From Morella rubra (Eukaryota; Streptophyta; Magnoliopsida; Fagales; Myricaceae): 64,000 nt of DNA. Every line of letters starts with the position of its first letter. The first letter of the stretch is position 1. The stretch lies in assembly GCA_003952965.2 (NCBI GenBank), contig CM025853.1:29595641-29659640 (forward strand). Direction: 5' to 3'. The notes below the pieces were generated by a model. It saw nothing but the letters and a program-made list of their open reading frames with translations. It had not been told where the DNA came from and made no database searches. Made by a program: the position numbers and the translations under genes. Shown one piece after another: positions 11,481-25,882 of the stretch.

Positions 11481-14127
11481 TCTCGTCACAAGTAATATTT
11501 ATTCAACAGCATATAACAACTCGCGGTGCTAGCGAATCCCAATCCTGAAGAAAGGGAGGGTTTTGTTGGTTTAAATCCAGCTAGGCCCTAAATTCAGCAA
11601 AAATAAAAAAATGCTAGAATAAATGGCTAAAACTTTCATATTTAAACTTTTACCAATAAAAATTGATTCTACCATATTACACGTGACCTCGTCATCACAC
11701 TTAAAGATCCTCTTAATGTATAATTCTTACGAAACTTTCTTGAGTCAATTTTTTTTGTCGAAATTTCTCAAATACGGTTGACCACTAAATCCTCATAAAC
11801 CATGATCCACCAATCCACTTGGCTAAGACTCGCCTTACTTAGTAGGATTTAAGGATTGAAATACCTTTGGGTCGTTTTGAAAATAAGTGGCGTTTACCCA
11901 ATATTTCAGAGTATCAAAATTTCGAGTAAGACAAATACGCAGAGTATCAAAATTTCAAATAGGTCAAACACACTCCAAAATTTTCAACATCTACACAAAC
12001 ACATTCCAAAAATTTCACAAATCCTAATAAACCTTAATATTTAACAAATTTAAAAAAATTTAAAAAATATTTTCCAAAATTTCAGCATACAAAAAAGGCA
12101 ACACCAGGACAATTATATACGTGCCAACCATTACGGAGCTGGACAAGCCCAGTCCCTTATTGGAGCGTGGCTCTCCCAGAGGCCCAACTAGCACAAAGTT
12201 GTTTTTAGTTTTCTACGTTAATGGGTTGTTTGGTCAATTTTCTAACGTTTAATATTCCATATATTACTCTTTTTTTCTCTAGATAATATCGCATATTTTA
12301 CGCTATCGTTTATGTTTATATTTGAACATTAGACCTTGAACCTCCAATCAAAGCGGTACCGCAGCAGATCACGGGTCCGTCTACGGTCAACCTCACTTCA
12401 ACCATTCGCCGCACAGAGTCTCCTGCAAGCAGACAAAACTCGAAGGTACACAGACGATTTTCATAATCATAAATCCAGTAAAATGTTAAAAAATAAAAAT
12501 AAAAAAATTGTCCGTTCTATCTGCTGCCTTGTCAGTACCAAAACGAGTAGGGCAAATCTTTGTCAATCAAAGGTTTTGGGCCTCTGTTTTGGTTTTGGTC
12601 CTTTTGGGCTTAAACCTTTTTATGGGCCTGGTTGTCGTGGAGTTCAAATCACTTAATAACACATACTAAAATATTTAAAATCCAAAATAGTTATTATTTC
12701 AAAAAAAATCCAAAATGATTCCTTGCTATTTCACACCAATGTTCCGGCAATAGCTTCTCCCTCGTCATCTGTCAAAGCACGTGGAGTTGAGCCCACCCAA
12801 TTTCCTTTTGACCGAACACATCCTACACTGACGTGAGAAAAAGATAAAGAGTATCTGACTCACAAAGTGGAGGTTAGGGTACGAAACGACAGAAGCCAAA
12901 CGTCTTAAAACAAAAAATAATCGAATGCAGGTGATAACGCACTCGAAAATGTACGGTAGCTTTTACTTTTGCTTGCTTGCTTGCTTTCTGTCCTTTGAGT
13001 TCAACGGGGGAAGGTTGGCTCGCAAAGTTACCTTTTAAAAGATAGTAATAGGGGAACCTAACTTCGCGTGAATCAAATCCGTTGCTTTTCTGTGACCCAA
13101 CTTTTCTGTGCTTCACAGGCTGCCATGGAAGCATCTTGGTTGCAAAAGGTGAAAGTAGCACTTCAACAGCATTTACAATATTTAGGTGGGAGGAAAAAAG
13201 CTAAAGGCTATGGCAATTAAAATAGGACATGTCATCTACTCATCTAGTCCACACAGTGCCCCAGCCTGCCTTGATATCTTCCCCAAGTCGGCGACTTTGG
13301 CTGGCAGAAAAATCACATGGTGCCAGCAGTTCGGTGCGTGATACAAGCTTATCACGTTACTGAAACAATCAAAGTCCTGGGAGTGACTGGGACTATTCCA
13401 CTTTTGCTCTGTGGCTAAAACCGCCCTATAATTGTCCTGACGTGGTTCGAGAAAAAGAGTACACAGGTCGGCATAGAGGTAAAAAAAAAGTCGTCTGTAA
13501 ACAGAGTCTGAACCTAAGTAATGCCGTTTCTCCATTTATACAAAATCTATAGGTCCTAAAAGACCTTGCCTGCTTTATTGTCACCCAAGAAGATGCCCAG
13601 CCAACCCAGATGCAAAGGTGGGATAGACCTGAATGGTGTCGTTTGCACATGATGTTGGGATTTACTATGGGTTCCATCTCCTACAGCGGCTGTGCTGTGC
13701 ATGTCTAGTGAGTCCATAGCTCAAATTTGGACTTTCATCCAAATACCTTATCACAGTGGAAAAATTAATAAAAGATGGGCTTATAACGGGCAATTTGATT
13801 CTTACAGAAATTGATTGACTCATTCGCTAATGGCAGTAGCTGGGAATCAAAGGGTTATGATATCCAAGGATCTCCCTTCTTTGGGGGGATGTTGCAGAAA
13901 AATTCTGAAACCTGGTTTACTTTCAAGTTAGTGAGTAATGTACATCGACTCGAATTTACCCAAGTAAAGCGGTCTCATCTGGAAACAGAGCCTACAACGC
14001 GTGGAACTTACATCTGTGATTGTATGCCATCGCCTTCATTTCTCATTGTCGATTAAAATAGACACCCTAAGAAAACTTGAGGGGGGGAATGGCAAAGTGG
14101 AGAGAAACTCTGAATAATTGGCAGGCT
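11481..14127. other. Intergenic region between eS24 fragment and WNK gene
   Basis: AT-rich sequence with scattered short ORFs on both strands, none with a recognisable domain or splice model. The right-hand end should contain the 3' UTR of the WNK gene. I see no RNA gene or mobile element that I can delimit here. Confidence 0.4.
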
Positions 14128-17060
14128 TTAAACATGTACAGAGTCAACTGGAAGAGAAGTAGCCCGTTGAAGAGACTGTGGAAGCAGCAAAGCCCCCGTA
14201 TGGAAACTCTTGGCAATAAACGTCTTCCCGGGACTGTAAGACCCATTGATTGTTTCAGAATCCTCGGTGATTAGGTTTACCATGCTGGAGCATTTCTTAT
14301 CAGCATCAATGGGAAACCCTGACGCATAATTTTCACTATGGGGAATAGATTTCAGGAGAGGTTCACTGTCCTCTTTTTTGGGCTGAGGTGAACCTGAACT
14401 CGGGAAAATTCCATCATCTTTCCTGTGCTCTGAGCCGTCAGACTGTTGAAACAAGCTCGAAGATTTCCATGTCACACCTAGTTGTTGGTCTCTGAGCTCC
14501 CTCATCTGCATTTGATACCTAGCCTTGAGCCATCTTAATTCTTGCCTAATCTCGTTCTCATAATCATCCAACAGGGCAGATTCTGCTGAAGGATTTGTCG
14601 AGAGAGAGTTTCTAGCATTATATTCACTTCGATCATTCCCAATGGTTGATTGGTCCGACATTTTATTTCCCTCATTGCAACATTTATCCCTTGACCCTTC
14701 TGAACCCAATTCTAGTCCATCTCGCTGAGCCCTGATATCAGCGAAATGGATACCACCGGGATGGCTTGACTTTCCTGGTCCCACATCTGTCAGACACTGT
14801 TCCGACCCTTCAACTTGGTATGTTATCTCTTCGAAACGTCCATGGATAGCGGCACATCCATGTTTAGAACACTCAAGAACTTGCAGGTTCTTGGCACCTG
14901 TTCTATCTGAGGTTACATAATCGAGTAGGGAATCTTTTGAAACACAATTGTGACAGAAACCTGCACTTGTGCAATCTGGGATTTCCGCAATGCCCAGCCC
15001 TCTGTTCCACTCCGGTACCAAAGTCTCAATTTCACCATCAATCATATCTGCTATTTTTGTCACGTCTTGGTCAGTAATATCAAGCTCGGCCACCATTTCT
15101 GTGGCAACGCTCAATGCTGTGTCAGTCTCAATGTCAAATGGGAAGTAGATATTTCGAATACGGCCTGCAAAGAGGAAATTAGCTATCATTTTGGTTCGAC
15201 AAATTCAAAGAAAAGAGGGAAAATCGCAATTTGATATATGTGTTACAACTCTAACCTTCTTTATCTGCAATTCTGAGCCTTAAGAAGATGTCGTCATCTT
15301 CTCTTCTCCTCCCCTTGATTGCGATTTCAACATCTGCCAAATGCTCATCCTCTTGACAAGTGAAGAGATCAAGTTCATTAGTTTCAAACTCAACTGAATG
15401 GTATTCCAATTCATTTTCACGGGCATAACAAAGATAATTTCCATATCCATTGATCCAAGAGTGGACACCGTTATGACTCCCATAATGAGGTTGTCTTAGG
15501 ACAGGGCCCAATTCATCTACATATCCTTCGTAGTCTATTGGACGGAAAATGGACCCATAGTCATCAATTTGGAGAAAAGGGTCCTTCAGAAGCTCCCGAG
15601 CAGGGAGCCTATGTGACACGGCTGCTAAGCATTTCTCAACAAACTGTCGTACTTCAGGATCTTGTACTTTGTACAGCGCCTCTGGTTTTTTCCCCTGTTG
15701 TGAAATGGTATCTATAATTAGCTGTTGTAGACAAAATTCATGCTGGGTAAAAGAAATAAAGAGTTTTGAGTTCCTACAGAAATAACTTTCTTGTATATTT
15801 GAGCAGGGTGGTTGCATTCACTGTATGGATATTCGAAGGTGACCATCTCTAAGATGCACATTCCAAAAGCATAAATGTCCACCAACTCATTGTATTCCTC
15901 TTCGTACACCTCCGGTGCCATGAACTCTGGTGTTCCTGAGGAAGACAATGAAAAAGGGAAAAGAAAAGCAAACCAATAGTTGTTGTCACAAAGTTCCATA
16001 ACTATTCTGGAATTGATTCAGTTCATTATCTGAGAATAGCATGACAAGCACATGGTTCCAAATTTTTATTTTTTATTTTTTTTAGGGGAGAAAATTATAA
16101 ATTCCCGACCACGATCCTTCCAACTTACCGACACAGTGATCAACATGAGATTTACGGAGGATTGCTGCAAGGCCAAGATCACCAATCTTGACTTCCCCTT
16201 GGTTCCCATTGATAAAGATGTTGTCGCACTTGAGGTCCCTGTGGATAACAGGGGGGTTGCGGCTGTGAAGATAAAGAAGCCCTTTCAAAATCTGTCTGCA
16301 CCAATGCTTCACGGCTTTTATGTTCACTCTCCTGTGCTTTAGCCTATACCTAGACAGAAACGGGAAATATTGAACTGTCTGAGAGTACAGAATATTATGT
16401 CTGGAAATCAAGAGAGCAGAAGACAGGCAAGAATATTATTTCTGGAATCTATATGATGCTTACTGTCTGAGAGTACCAGAGGTGAACATCTCGGTGACGA
16501 AGTTAATGTTCCTCTTAGAAATATCTACCCAAGAAGTGTAATATTTCATGATGTTGTTGTGTTTAAGGGTCTTGAGCAGATGAATTTCACAGTACAGCCT
16601 CTCGAGGTCTTCAGAACTGTGCAGGAAATCGCTAAGTTTCACCTGATTCCATGCTACTTCAATCCCTTCATGCTCGTCAAAAGCTTTATAACTGCAACAA
16701 ACAATGCACCCCAACAAACCATTCATTCTAAAAATTTGCAAAATTTTGAAAACAAAATGCATAGAAACAAAAAATACAATAATAAATCCTCGTACACTGT
16801 CTTTGAAGCTCCTTTGCCAAGAATTTCATCGTACTGCAAAAAAAAAAAAAAAAAAAAGTTAACTCAAACAGAGAACTCAGGTAATTCTCCAAATTTCCAA
16901 AAGATCCAAATAAAAAAGACTCATTGGTGGGAAGCAGAGTCAGATAAAAAAGCAAGAGCCACAACTGAGCAATAGGGTTACATACTCTTCCATATCTTCC
17001 AGTAGGATCAACCTCAACATATTCGTAGCAATCAGATTCAACAGCTGAAACACCATTCAT
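14128..17060 (-). CDS. WNK (with-no-lysine) serine/threonine protein kinase, seven coding exons, 731 aa
   Basis: Exons: 17060-16986, 16833-16796, 16691-16464, 16349-16129, 15935-15778, 15694-15256, 15164-14128; total 2,196 nt in one frame. The plant WNK signature is complete: [13 protein letters not shown] before the kinase domain, the Gly-rich loop GKGASKTVY carrying the displaced catalytic Lys, VAWNQ where ordinary kinases have the VAIK lysine, [13 protein letters not shown] in place of DFG, and GTPEFMAPE. Exons 6-7 hold an OSR1_C-like domain ([14 protein letters not shown] ... [16 protein letters not shown]), then an acidic coiled-coil-like region ([24 protein letters not shown]) and a Ser-rich tail. 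Plant WNKs act in ion and osmotic signalling, the circadian clock and flowering. Sequence resembles the WNK4/5 group, but the exact orthologue is not certain. All splice phases agree and no defect is visible. Confidence 0.93.
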
Positions 17061-20000
17061 TCCTTGGTTTCTACTGTTGGATATTGTCTTCTGCTGTTCT
17101 TGTTCTTTGCTTCACAATGTTTTCTGTTGTCTTCGTTTTTGTGTCTGGGTGTGTCTCTGAGGGAGAGATGGAAATGACGATGAGATGAGCAATCTACTAG
17201 TGATTAGTGATACAGAAATTAGTATCCTTTATGCGAAGCAAGAAGAGGGGAGGAAAAATAAGAAAGAGAGCATTGGAGCGCCCATAACATGGACAGGGAT
17301 AATTGCCTTCTAGGCATCTACAAAGAGACAACGAGGCAAAGACTACACACGAGGTTAGGGACTAGGGACGACCCTTAGACAGAACCTGACAAAACAGCCT
17401 CTTCTTTCCACTCTTGGCTCTTACTTTCTACAAGTCACGAGCTGTAAACCCAAACCCTCTCTCTCTCCCTCTAACAGCCAGCAAGACGTGGACCAACCCA
17501 GCTTTATTATTTTCTAAATAATATATTTTATGTGGTCTGGAGGCACGAGTGGGAATTATGAGTTCATCGATTAAGAAACAGAATTATCTTTCCATCACGA
17601 AAATCTTATGAAACTTTCTAGTTAGGAAATGGTTGGTTTGATTACCATGCACCCAAAAGAACTTTTGTAGTTTTCCAAATAAAGTCTTCCGGTTTCTCAA
17701 AATTAGGAAATTGCGGTTCTTTTTCTTTCCATTGTTCTTTCATAGCTTAGTCTAAATGTTTGAGTTGATTCGGACACTTAATTATAAAAAATGTTGATTC
17801 CTATTTTTTATTCTCAGACTTTCAGATTTATCTTTTTTTTTTTTTTTTAATTTCCTAACTTAGTATAAGATAGAAATGTGTCTATCTAATCTTAAGAAAC
17901 TTAATAAAATAAATAAATCAATAAATGAAGTGGAAGAAATGAAGTTTAATTCCTCTTTTTGGTCTGGCAGGTCAATCACTCCCCAAAAAAAGATTCTATA
18001 AAAAATCATAGAGACTGATACTCTGACAAATTTTTAACAATATTCAAACATTAAGACAAGAAAATAGAAAATTTAAAGTTGGTATTACTTTTGAAAATAT
18101 AGGGTTGAAATTTTTTTTTTTCCCTTATCAACTAGGATAAATTTATACAATAGATTATTAGCGTGAACTTACTTAATATATAGGTAAATTCTTGAGAATT
18201 AGTCTATATTCATCCACGTCAATGAAATTTTCATTTAAATTAATTACGATATTAACTCAATAAATAATCAAACTTATAAACAATATACCTACCAACATAA
18301 ATACAAATTCACTCTAACCACCGGAGCAGGCCGGGATAGGTAATAGAAAGATAAATTAGTTCCTGTATTATCACTCTCATAACGTGTTAACTCCGCCATT
18401 AACCATCAAGCCAAGTCAATCAACATCCCACAGATCTTCTTGGTGCCTATCATTCTTAAGGAGACCTTACATAATCCTACAAACAAACAAAAAAAGTCTA
18501 ACAATTTTGTCTTACACACCTCTTGGCTCAATGCTCGATGTAAAAGATAAAACTCTAATTACCCGAGTTTATCTCTACGCTGACATGAAAAAGATAAAAG
18601 TTCCATAGAGACTAGAGTTATCCTTCTTTGCCTTAAAGAGTTGTTTATTTTATTATAGTTTCTTCGTAACAAACAAAGACAAACACACGCGCATATATAT
18701 ATATACAGAAAAGCCCCTATCAACCACTAAAGACGGAGGATTATGTTTAATATAAGTTTGCAGTCCATGACCAAGTGATCCACAATCTCGGCTGCGTGTG
18801 CGGAATTTTATGTTACATGAACGGAAAAGTACCTCAAGACGTACATTTTTTGAGAAAACCGCAGCCAGCGGTCCCGATAGCATTGAGAAAAAAAGAAAAG
18901 AAAAAGATAATCGCATGGTGGATCCAGTTGTCTTTTATTTTATTGTCTGCGAACTGAGACAACAGAAAGGTCACACTTTTTTCTTTTTTTTCAAAGTAAG
19001 GTATTTTTTTCAACAGAAAGGTCACACGAAATGCAGCTCCTCACACGCAAACACAGTCACACACTTGGTGCAAGGCAAAGAAACACACGCAAGTTACTTA
19101 ATTATAACATGTCCACGTCCTCCCATTACTTCATAACATGGCTTTGGTTTCTCTAGCAGTATCTTCTCAAGGCCATTCCAAACCTCTTATTTTCTCTGGT
19201 CAGCGTGGTTCCGATTTATTTGAATCTGAATCGTCTGTTTGGATGTAATTTTTTTTTGTTTAAAAAAAAAACCCACGAAGAAATCGAAAAGGCAAGAGCT
19301 ACTGAAAAGTTGCAGGAAAAAAAAAAAAACCTCAAAAGACTTGAGAAAAATGGAAGACACGAGAGGATGGCAGAGACGTTCACCGTGAAATCAAATAGCC
19401 TGGCATTTTCTTCAAGGTCAGTGACAGACAAAAACCTAGGAAATCTGAATATTAAATAGCAAACAAACAATGATTAACAAGAATTTAAAATTAAATAGGC
19501 AGGACATAGACCAGGTAAAGAGTATATCTAATAGATTTCAACACTCTTTGTTGTGTTCGTTAAGGTCAAGGACATTGGTTCGGCTCTGCAGCTGGGATTC
19601 TCGGTATGTTTAAACTGATGAAGCATTCTGCCACGTCATTTGTGATTAGGACATTACATTTTCTATTAAAATTCTTTTTTATTTTTCTATTAAAGTTCTC
19701 AATTCCTTCTTTCAATTCCCTGGAAAGCACGTAATTGGATAGAGTTTTGGATACACAAAATTTTAACGGTCTGAAAAGCACCGAATCTGTGTGCGTCCTT
19801 TTTGTTTCTCTGCAAATCTATGAGCGTGAAGCGTCGTAATCGTATGCTGGGCAAATCTATGAACAAGAGCCCCACCTTTTACCAACGAATATTTGGGGCT
19901 TCGTGTTAATTGTCTCCTTGAAGATCTTAGCGGTTGCATTTGACTCAGGAAAACTGCTTCAGACACTACCCTACTGAACTTGAGGCATCCGATTGACATA

Positions 20001-20731
20001 ATTAGACTTTTTCTTCGTCTCCCCGAACTCCTGAAACGACACCTGAGTCCTAACATAAGGTAGACTTTTTCTTCCATTTTCTCGGTACAATGTGATGTTA
20101 GCATGTCTTTTGGTATGAAAAATGATTTACTTCGAGGGATTGAGAGAGACTTTAGGCTTCAAATCCGAGCCAACCCTTAAATATGGGCTCAGCTTAGCCC
20201 AATATCTTGATCATTGGAATGGGCCCATTTGAGCCCAACAAAATGCGTTACACAAACACACTCGGGAATGGACCATTGCTTGAACGGGCCTGTTGAAGCC
20301 CATTCATTTTCCCCTTCTTTGAGGGGACCAGACCGATCACACGCGCCCTCACTTGTTCTATTTTGGGGAAAAAGCGTGCAAATGCTAAGATTCCGGACAA
20401 GGGAAGATATTCCCTGAGACAAGGCCTCTTAGCCAAGAGGGGAAAAGCATATTTGCCACTGTCCGAAATTAATATATGGAATAAATTCTGAGAAGCAGAA
20501 ACCACCCCTAAAGCATGAGCGCTCGATTAAGCACTACAAATATCGATTTCGTATGCGTACGCAAGACGCGCCTATTGGTCCACAACCCCTCCTGCTTTTG
20601 AAAAACAAGTCCCCTATTAAGTACCCGCATTACCTGCCGTCCTAGCACTCTGACAACCAAAACTCAAAAGCCGTTCAATCTTCTGTATACTTTCTTTCTC
20701 TGTCTCTTCGCTTGAAGTTCTCGGAGCAAAA
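17061..20731. other. Divergent intergenic region between the WNK and SurE genes
   Basis: This 3.7-kb region separates two divergently transcribed genes and should hold both promoters. The WNK leader side has a CT-rich tract near 17456-17475. Several A/T homopolymers occur. Short ORFs (for example 20189-20422 -) lack recognisable domains. I see no further gene. Confidence 0.4.
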
Positions 20732-23700
20732 ATGGAGCACAGCCATAGGCCGACGATCATGGTCACCAACGACGACGGAATCGACGCGCCGGGTCTGCGA
20801 TCCCTGGTTCGAGTCCTCGTCTCCACGGATCGCTATAATATTCAAGTCTGTGCTCCCGATTCGTGCGTACCTATCTTCGTATTCCCTCAGTGTGTATATC
20901 TGTCTGTCTATAAAATGCAAGCGTGTGTGGTGACTGTATTTGGCTGGATTCTCGAGATTCTAGCTCCGAATTTTTTAACTCCAGCTTCGACTTTCAACGC
21001 TCATATATTATATTGCGAAAATGCGTTTCCTGTACGAATAATCGTACACGATGGCTGTGCTGTAAATAATGACGCTTCTGTGTCTGTTTTGTATTTATGT
21101 TTTGAAACGCTGCAGAACACTATCCACCTCTGTTATACTCGGATTTTGATGCGCAAGTCTTATCTGTGATTGAGATCATGTTGAAAGACCATGTGTAACA
21201 GGTCATAATTTAGTTGTTTTCAGTTTACCAAGTGTTCTGATACTGTGATACACAAGATAATATCGATCTCTGTATAGATTTAAACAGATTTATGTGCGCC
21301 GATATTGATTCAACCTCTCGAGTGTCAATGCTCACTGTTGTTTGCGTTTATTATGCATGAGTTTAATATCGTCATGCGCATCCGTGTTAGTTAAATTGCA
21401 GAAATGTTGCCATCTATGGAGACCACAATTCATTTGCGCGAACCGAGTTTTCAGTAGGGAGTTGCGTGACTTCTTAATGCGATATTTTCAGGGAAAAGTC
21501 AGCCGTTAGTCATGGTATCACCTGGCGACACCCACTTTCTGCCAAACGAGTAGATATTGATGGAGTAACAGCGTTTGCAGTTTCTGGTTTGTAGCATTCT
21601 CCATTTAATTGGCTTTTTCATCAACAGCTTCCAGAATTTCCAAGCTTTTGCTAATATTATTGTCTCTTTAGCCTGGAATCTACCCCGAGTATCATACCTT
21701 TGTAGAACGTAGTCGATCAGTAGACATATTAATTATGTGGCTTATTCTGTAGTAGTTCTATGTAGTTCCTCAGATGTTTTGTAGGGACTCATCATCTTAA
21801 GTGTTTGACGATTTTTTCTTAAGACCGGTGCTTTCATTTTGTTTTTTTTTCCCAATTTTTTTTTTATTTTTATATTTGTTGGACTGAAGTAGTGAGATGG
21901 AGGAAGTTGTAATGAATATCCTCAATTTGAAGTATTAAGTCAGATAGGTCTTGATTATTATTTCTGCCAGCATCAACTTTTGCATATGGTTGCAGGAACT
22001 CCAGCTGACTGTACTTCTTTGGGAATCTCCAAAGTGCTATTTCCTACAGTTGCTGATCTGGTAACTTTCTGGCTTTAGCGTTTGCTTGTGAAGTTTCTTA
22101 GTTGCATTGCTAGAGAGGACAAACTTATGTGCTTAAATTATCTGTCCCTTATCATGCATCCATCTGTCTAACTACTCTGTTTGAAGGGCTTAAAACTTAT
22201 ATACTCCTGTCTCTCAACTTTCTTGACACCTCAACAATGAGCCTTAAGGGCTTCCAACGACACTGCACTAGCTCCCAATAGACATATACACGTGTGCGTG
22301 TGTGTGTGTGTGTGTGATGTCAATTTGTCAAAATGTTTGTACAATGGTGAAAAATGGGTACCTGAAACTAAACGTGGGATCCCTTGGATAGAAGTCCTGG
22401 TAATTGTCCATTGGATAGAGTCCTCGTAATTAAAGTTACTGGACTTTTGTTTCTTGCTAACGTTTTTCCCATTTCTGCTCACAGATAGTCAGTGGCATAA
22501 ACATGGGTAGCAACTGTGGTTATCACATGTTAGTCTTCTTACCTGCCTTCTCTTTGAAATTCTGAATCATTAAGATTTTTTTTTCTCTTTGCAAAATGAA
22601 GTCCTTGCCAAGAAAAAGAAAAAGGGGAAGAAGATCAGGGGACAAGAAGCTTCCCTTTAATTAAAAGGACCAAAAAAAGAAAAGAGGAAACAGATCCCTA
22701 CAAACAAAATCAAACCTGTCCATCAGTATCTTAGCCTGTTTTACTTTGTCTTTTTAACTGATGGAACTAGTTTGGATCTGTACAGAGATTGGTCTCTAAT
22801 CTTTGAACCCCATTCCAGCTGTTGCAAGGTGCTTTTAAAAAATTTGGATTTGTGCCAGCCATTGTAATGGGAAAAACTGAAATGATTCTCTTGCCACAAA
22901 AAATTTCCAAGTGCACCATCACTAGGAGACGTCCTTCAAAACTGTTTCAATAGGAATTCCACTGATTTTACTCTTGTGAGACTTCCAAACACTGTGTTTA
23001 TGAGCCACTTTTTCCATTCAAGTACCTAGTTTCCTGCTGGAATTTGGTTATATGATGCAATTTCACTTCTTTGTCCCAGTTATTTCATAGGTTTACTGAT
23101 TGTTTGTGATTGGAATTGCAGTGTCTACTCCGGCACAGTAGCTGGTGCTCGAGAGGCCTTTTTCAATGGTGTACCTTCTGTCTCTATGTCATACGATTGG
23201 TATGTAAGCATATATGTGTGGAGAAAGTCCTAAATGTAGAGTAAATGTTTTCTTTCAGAGTCAACTTTTCTTTTTAATACTTTTCACAGTATATTATTGG
23301 AGTTGAGGCTAAATATAATGAATGCGCCAACAATTGTGGCCATCATATGCGTTGACCAAAAGATCTTTCAGCTGTTTTACATTTCATTAAACCTACCTTA
23401 CTATTATGACAAGGGTTTCTTTTCTTCAATGTGAGTGATCTGAATTTGTGACCCTCAGGGTTGGAGGCAAGAGCAATATTCAGGACTTTACACTTGCTGC
23501 TGAGGCTTGTTTACCAATAATAGGTGCTATTGTCGCTGAGATCAGAAATCAGACCTATCCTCAAAGATGTTTCATAAATATAGATCTACCAACAAATGTC
23601 GCTAATCATAAGGTAAGTTTAAACTCTCTTGGGAACATGTTACTGTTGGATGTTAAAGTATAAGAGAACCTATGCATAGGCATTGTCATTCTGGAAGGAG

Positions 23701-25755
23701 GACATTGCTTCTTAAATTGTGCGAGATAGTAGCACCCACTTAGTTTTGATTTTCAGTAAGAACCTTCTTGGTGAATTTATTCTTGCTGATTATTCACTGA
23801 GCGTTTGTGATCAGTTAGGAACTTTCTGAAGTAAATTTTCTTGTTTCGCTATGAGAAGCTGGTGTAGCTGTTAGGTGTTCATTGGTTTGTGGTTGTAATG
23901 GTGTTTTGTGTTGTTTCATGTGCCTGGAAAAGGGGTATAAGCTGACTAAGCAGGGTACAAGTATCTTCAGAATGGGATGGAGGCAAATAACTTCTAACAT
24001 GCAAGGAGGAAAAATGTTGTCAACTATGACTATGGAGGCTAACTCAGAAGCATCAGAAGAAACTGAAACCTCAACTATCTCACCGGAATGTCTTTTGTTC
24101 AAGAGGGAAGTATGTTCCTTCCTTTATCCAACCAGCCTTATAGTTTCCAATTATTTTATTAAGTTGATCTTACTTCGATAAATCCATGGCCCTTCTGTGT
24201 TTGCTTCTGCGTGCCAGCTTTCTGCTGGGAAGCATGCATGTATATTTCATACTTATCCCACTTCTGTGTTGCTCAAATCACTTTGTTATTAAGCATCATG
24301 AACACAAACAACTCAGTGAGAAATGCAAGCCATTCGCACCATAACATGAAATGAATCTCAGTTTTGCCTCAGTATCTCAACCTATGTTATGTAGAATGGA
24401 GATTAATCTAGAAAGTTACTGGCCACTTTCAAAAACAAAGCCAGAAAACCCTATTGATCAAACCTTATAGACCTGCAGCCAGTTACATTTAGGTCAGAAG
24501 TCCTTTGAGATTGAACCATATATTTACATCATCATCCTCATTGATAAAGGCACTATACCAAATGATAATAGTACAAATATTTTTTCTCTCTTTTTCTCTC
24601 TCTCAACAAACTACTGCTTCAAATATTATTTGAAGAAATGAAAGACAAAATAGTCATAATGAAACTGCTTTGTACAGACACAGAAGAATCATTTTATCTT
24701 GTTCCCCTTCATTCAACAAAGCGTCTTTTCTTTTGGAGTTCCGTACTTTTGATCATCCTCATCACATAAGAGACGTCCCTGTTTTATGGCCCAAGGGTCA
24801 AAATTATGAGTTTTGAAAAGAAGTGAGAATAGCTCCTCTTTCTGTATTGAAAACAAGACTCTAATTTCTTTTCTTTTTAAGACCAGCTCTCTATTTTACT
24901 CAAGACATCCTTCTCTTTGATTTCGGCACTGGACTTCCTTCCCTCTACCACCGCTAGCTAGAATCTTTCTATTTTCATCATTGTTGTTCGTGGTTTCCAC
25001 TAATAGAAAAGAATAGGGAGACAATGCAGTGGCAGGAACTCCTTTTTCATCGAGAGAGGAAGCCTCTTCAGAAAATAGTGGCCCTGAGATACCACCCGCC
25101 CCTTCTACTCCGAGTTAAGAGTGATTGCTTTTAAAGTAGAGGACGAGAGTATGTTGGATGGTGTCCTGGGTATTATACAGTTTCATCATTGTAGAATCTC
25201 TGATCCATATCATTTAATCTAATAAGCACTGCTTCTGATTAGACAACGACTGCAATAACAACTGAAACATAATTTAAAGTAAAAGTTGGTTGTTAAGTTA
25301 CTTATCATAAACACTTATAAAAAAAAAAATTATCATAAACATGTAAGCAAGTTACTTTTCTCTTCTTAAAAAGCCTGCTTTAGATGACATCAATTTTCCC
25401 CATATCTTTTGCTTGATTTTTGAATGAGTCACTCTTTTCTTCTTTGAATTAATAAATGCATGACTCAACTGTTCAACTGTCCTAGGTGAGGGGTGCTGAA
25501 CTTGGTGACGATGATACAGACCACAGATTTCTTCAAGAAGGATATGTATGTAGATTTGATGGTTGAAATTCATCTGCCTGATTTATTTCGGCCACATTAG
25601 CTTTTACAGGCGATTCACTAACTTGTATTGGGATATTATGTCAGATTACTGTCACTCCTCTTGGTGCCCTATCCCCTCCAGAAAAAGATTGCCATGCCTT
25701 CTTCCAAGATTGGCTACCAAGTGTGGCTGTATACCCTTCTTCATCAGCCTTATGA
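20732..25755 (+). CDS. SurE-family survival protein / 5'-nucleotidase, nine exons, 304 aa
   Basis: Exons: 20732-20862, 21492-21586, 21996-22060, 22485-22528, 23122-23199, 23459-23612, 23933-24109, 25486-25545, 25645-25755; total 915 nt with all phases consistent. The family's metal-binding signature opens the protein: [16 protein letters not shown], with the Asp-Asp pair. Other SurE landmarks follow: [29 protein letters not shown] and [11 protein letters not shown]. The acid phosphatase SurE fold dephosphorylates nucleoside 5'/3'-monophosphates and other phosphoesters with a divalent metal. No signal peptide is visible. The last exon ends [10 protein letters not shown]...SALstop, as in plant homologues. 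The longest intron (24110-25485) holds no gene I recognise. Confidence 0.92.
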
Positions 25756-25882
25756 TGCTGTAAGGGCGCTCTTGTGGTAAGTGACTGCAGCCTATATGAG
25801 GTTTCCCTTTGCTCATGAAAATTGAGTGAAGGGCACTATCATTTGATTTCCCGCACATTTTTGGTTGTCAAACTTTATAATG